A stretch of DNA of 21,099 bases from Phallusia fumigata (taxonomy: Eukaryota; Chordata; Ascidiacea; Phlebobranchia; Ascidiidae): positions 2,961 through 24,059 of the forward strand of contig QXVZ01021018.1 in the NCBI GenBank assembly GCA_008931825.1, given 5' to 3'. Position 1 is the first letter of the stretch; the number at the start of each line of letters is the position of its first letter. Below the pieces are notes generated by a model. It was given only the letters and a program-made list of their open reading frames with translations, had not been told where the DNA came from and made no database searches. Positions 20,870 through 21,099 of the stretch are shown one piece after another. Both the position numbers and the translations under genes were made by a program.

Positions 20870-20929
20870 CTGCAAACAGATGACAAACATCAAAGTACAA
20901 CTACAGGTTTTAGTTACCATACTTATAAA

Positions 20930-21099
20930 GCAGGGGTCTTTAAGTTTTTTAGCTGAGGGCACAAAATTGAAGCGGCAAAGGGCCACACCAGAAAAAAGCT
21001 GCAAAATTTTCTTAAATGTTTTCTTAAATGTACATGAAAACCAACACTCATTCCAGGATAAAAAGTATTGTACATCAAAGGGCATAATCGCACTTTTGG
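20930..21099. mobile_element. Possible hAT-like element at the right edge
   Basis: In the intron upstream of exon 1. GCAGGGGTCTTTAAGTTTTT followed by GCGGCAAAGGGCCACACC looks like a hAT-type terminus (CAGGGGTC...GGGCCACA). The element runs off the window, so its other end is unseen. Confidence 0.45.

Noticed and set aside
1..21099. CRISPR array, prophage, integron or bacterial operon
   Set aside because: There are no regular spaced repeats, ribosome-binding sites or long uninterrupted genes. Splice signals and SINEs show animal nuclear DNA.

Overview
The window looks like a piece of an invertebrate animal genome. It is AT-rich and intron-dense, with small GT–AG introns full of short transposons (tRNA-derived SINEs, palindromic MITEs, hAT-like MITEs). 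A marine invertebrate chordate such as a Ciona-type tunicate fits best. That is an inference from genome style and repeat content, not proof.

Almost everything is explained by one gene on the minus strand: an axonemal dynein heavy chain of the DNAH5/DNAH8 (outer-arm, gamma-type) clade. I resolved 36 consecutive internal exons, from 20869 down to 80. Every junction has GT–AG borders, and every reading phase carries across. Together they give 5,116 nt and 1,705 complete codons. Both ends of the gene are missing. The start codon, promoter and extreme N-terminus lie beyond the right edge. The end of the linker, the six AAA+ modules, the stalk and the C-terminus lie beyond the left edge.

Layout in transcript order (right to left; residue numbers count from the first complete codon at the right edge). 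20869–18071: start of the tail domain (DHC_N1), including a 202-bp direct duplication that contains an ambiguous base. 17589–16714: four small exons coding an acidic/Ser-rich insertion. 15990–11467: conserved tail helices. 10896–9387: Ser/Lys-rich loop exon and following tail. 9180–6772: rest of the tail. 6374–80: the linker (DHC_N2).

The introns hold at least six repeat families: two SINE families, a palindromic CTGCCAGAG MITE, a hairpin element with a TGATGA...GTCGAAAC centre, a family with a GCGCAGC core, and hAT-like MITEs. I saw no second protein gene, no functional tRNA or rRNA, no CRISPR array and no prokaryotic signal. I found no clearly new biological system. The best leads are the exon-spanning duplication whose copies differ only at synonymous sites, the acidic tail insertion, the SINE abutting a splice acceptor, and the unclassified palindromic elements.
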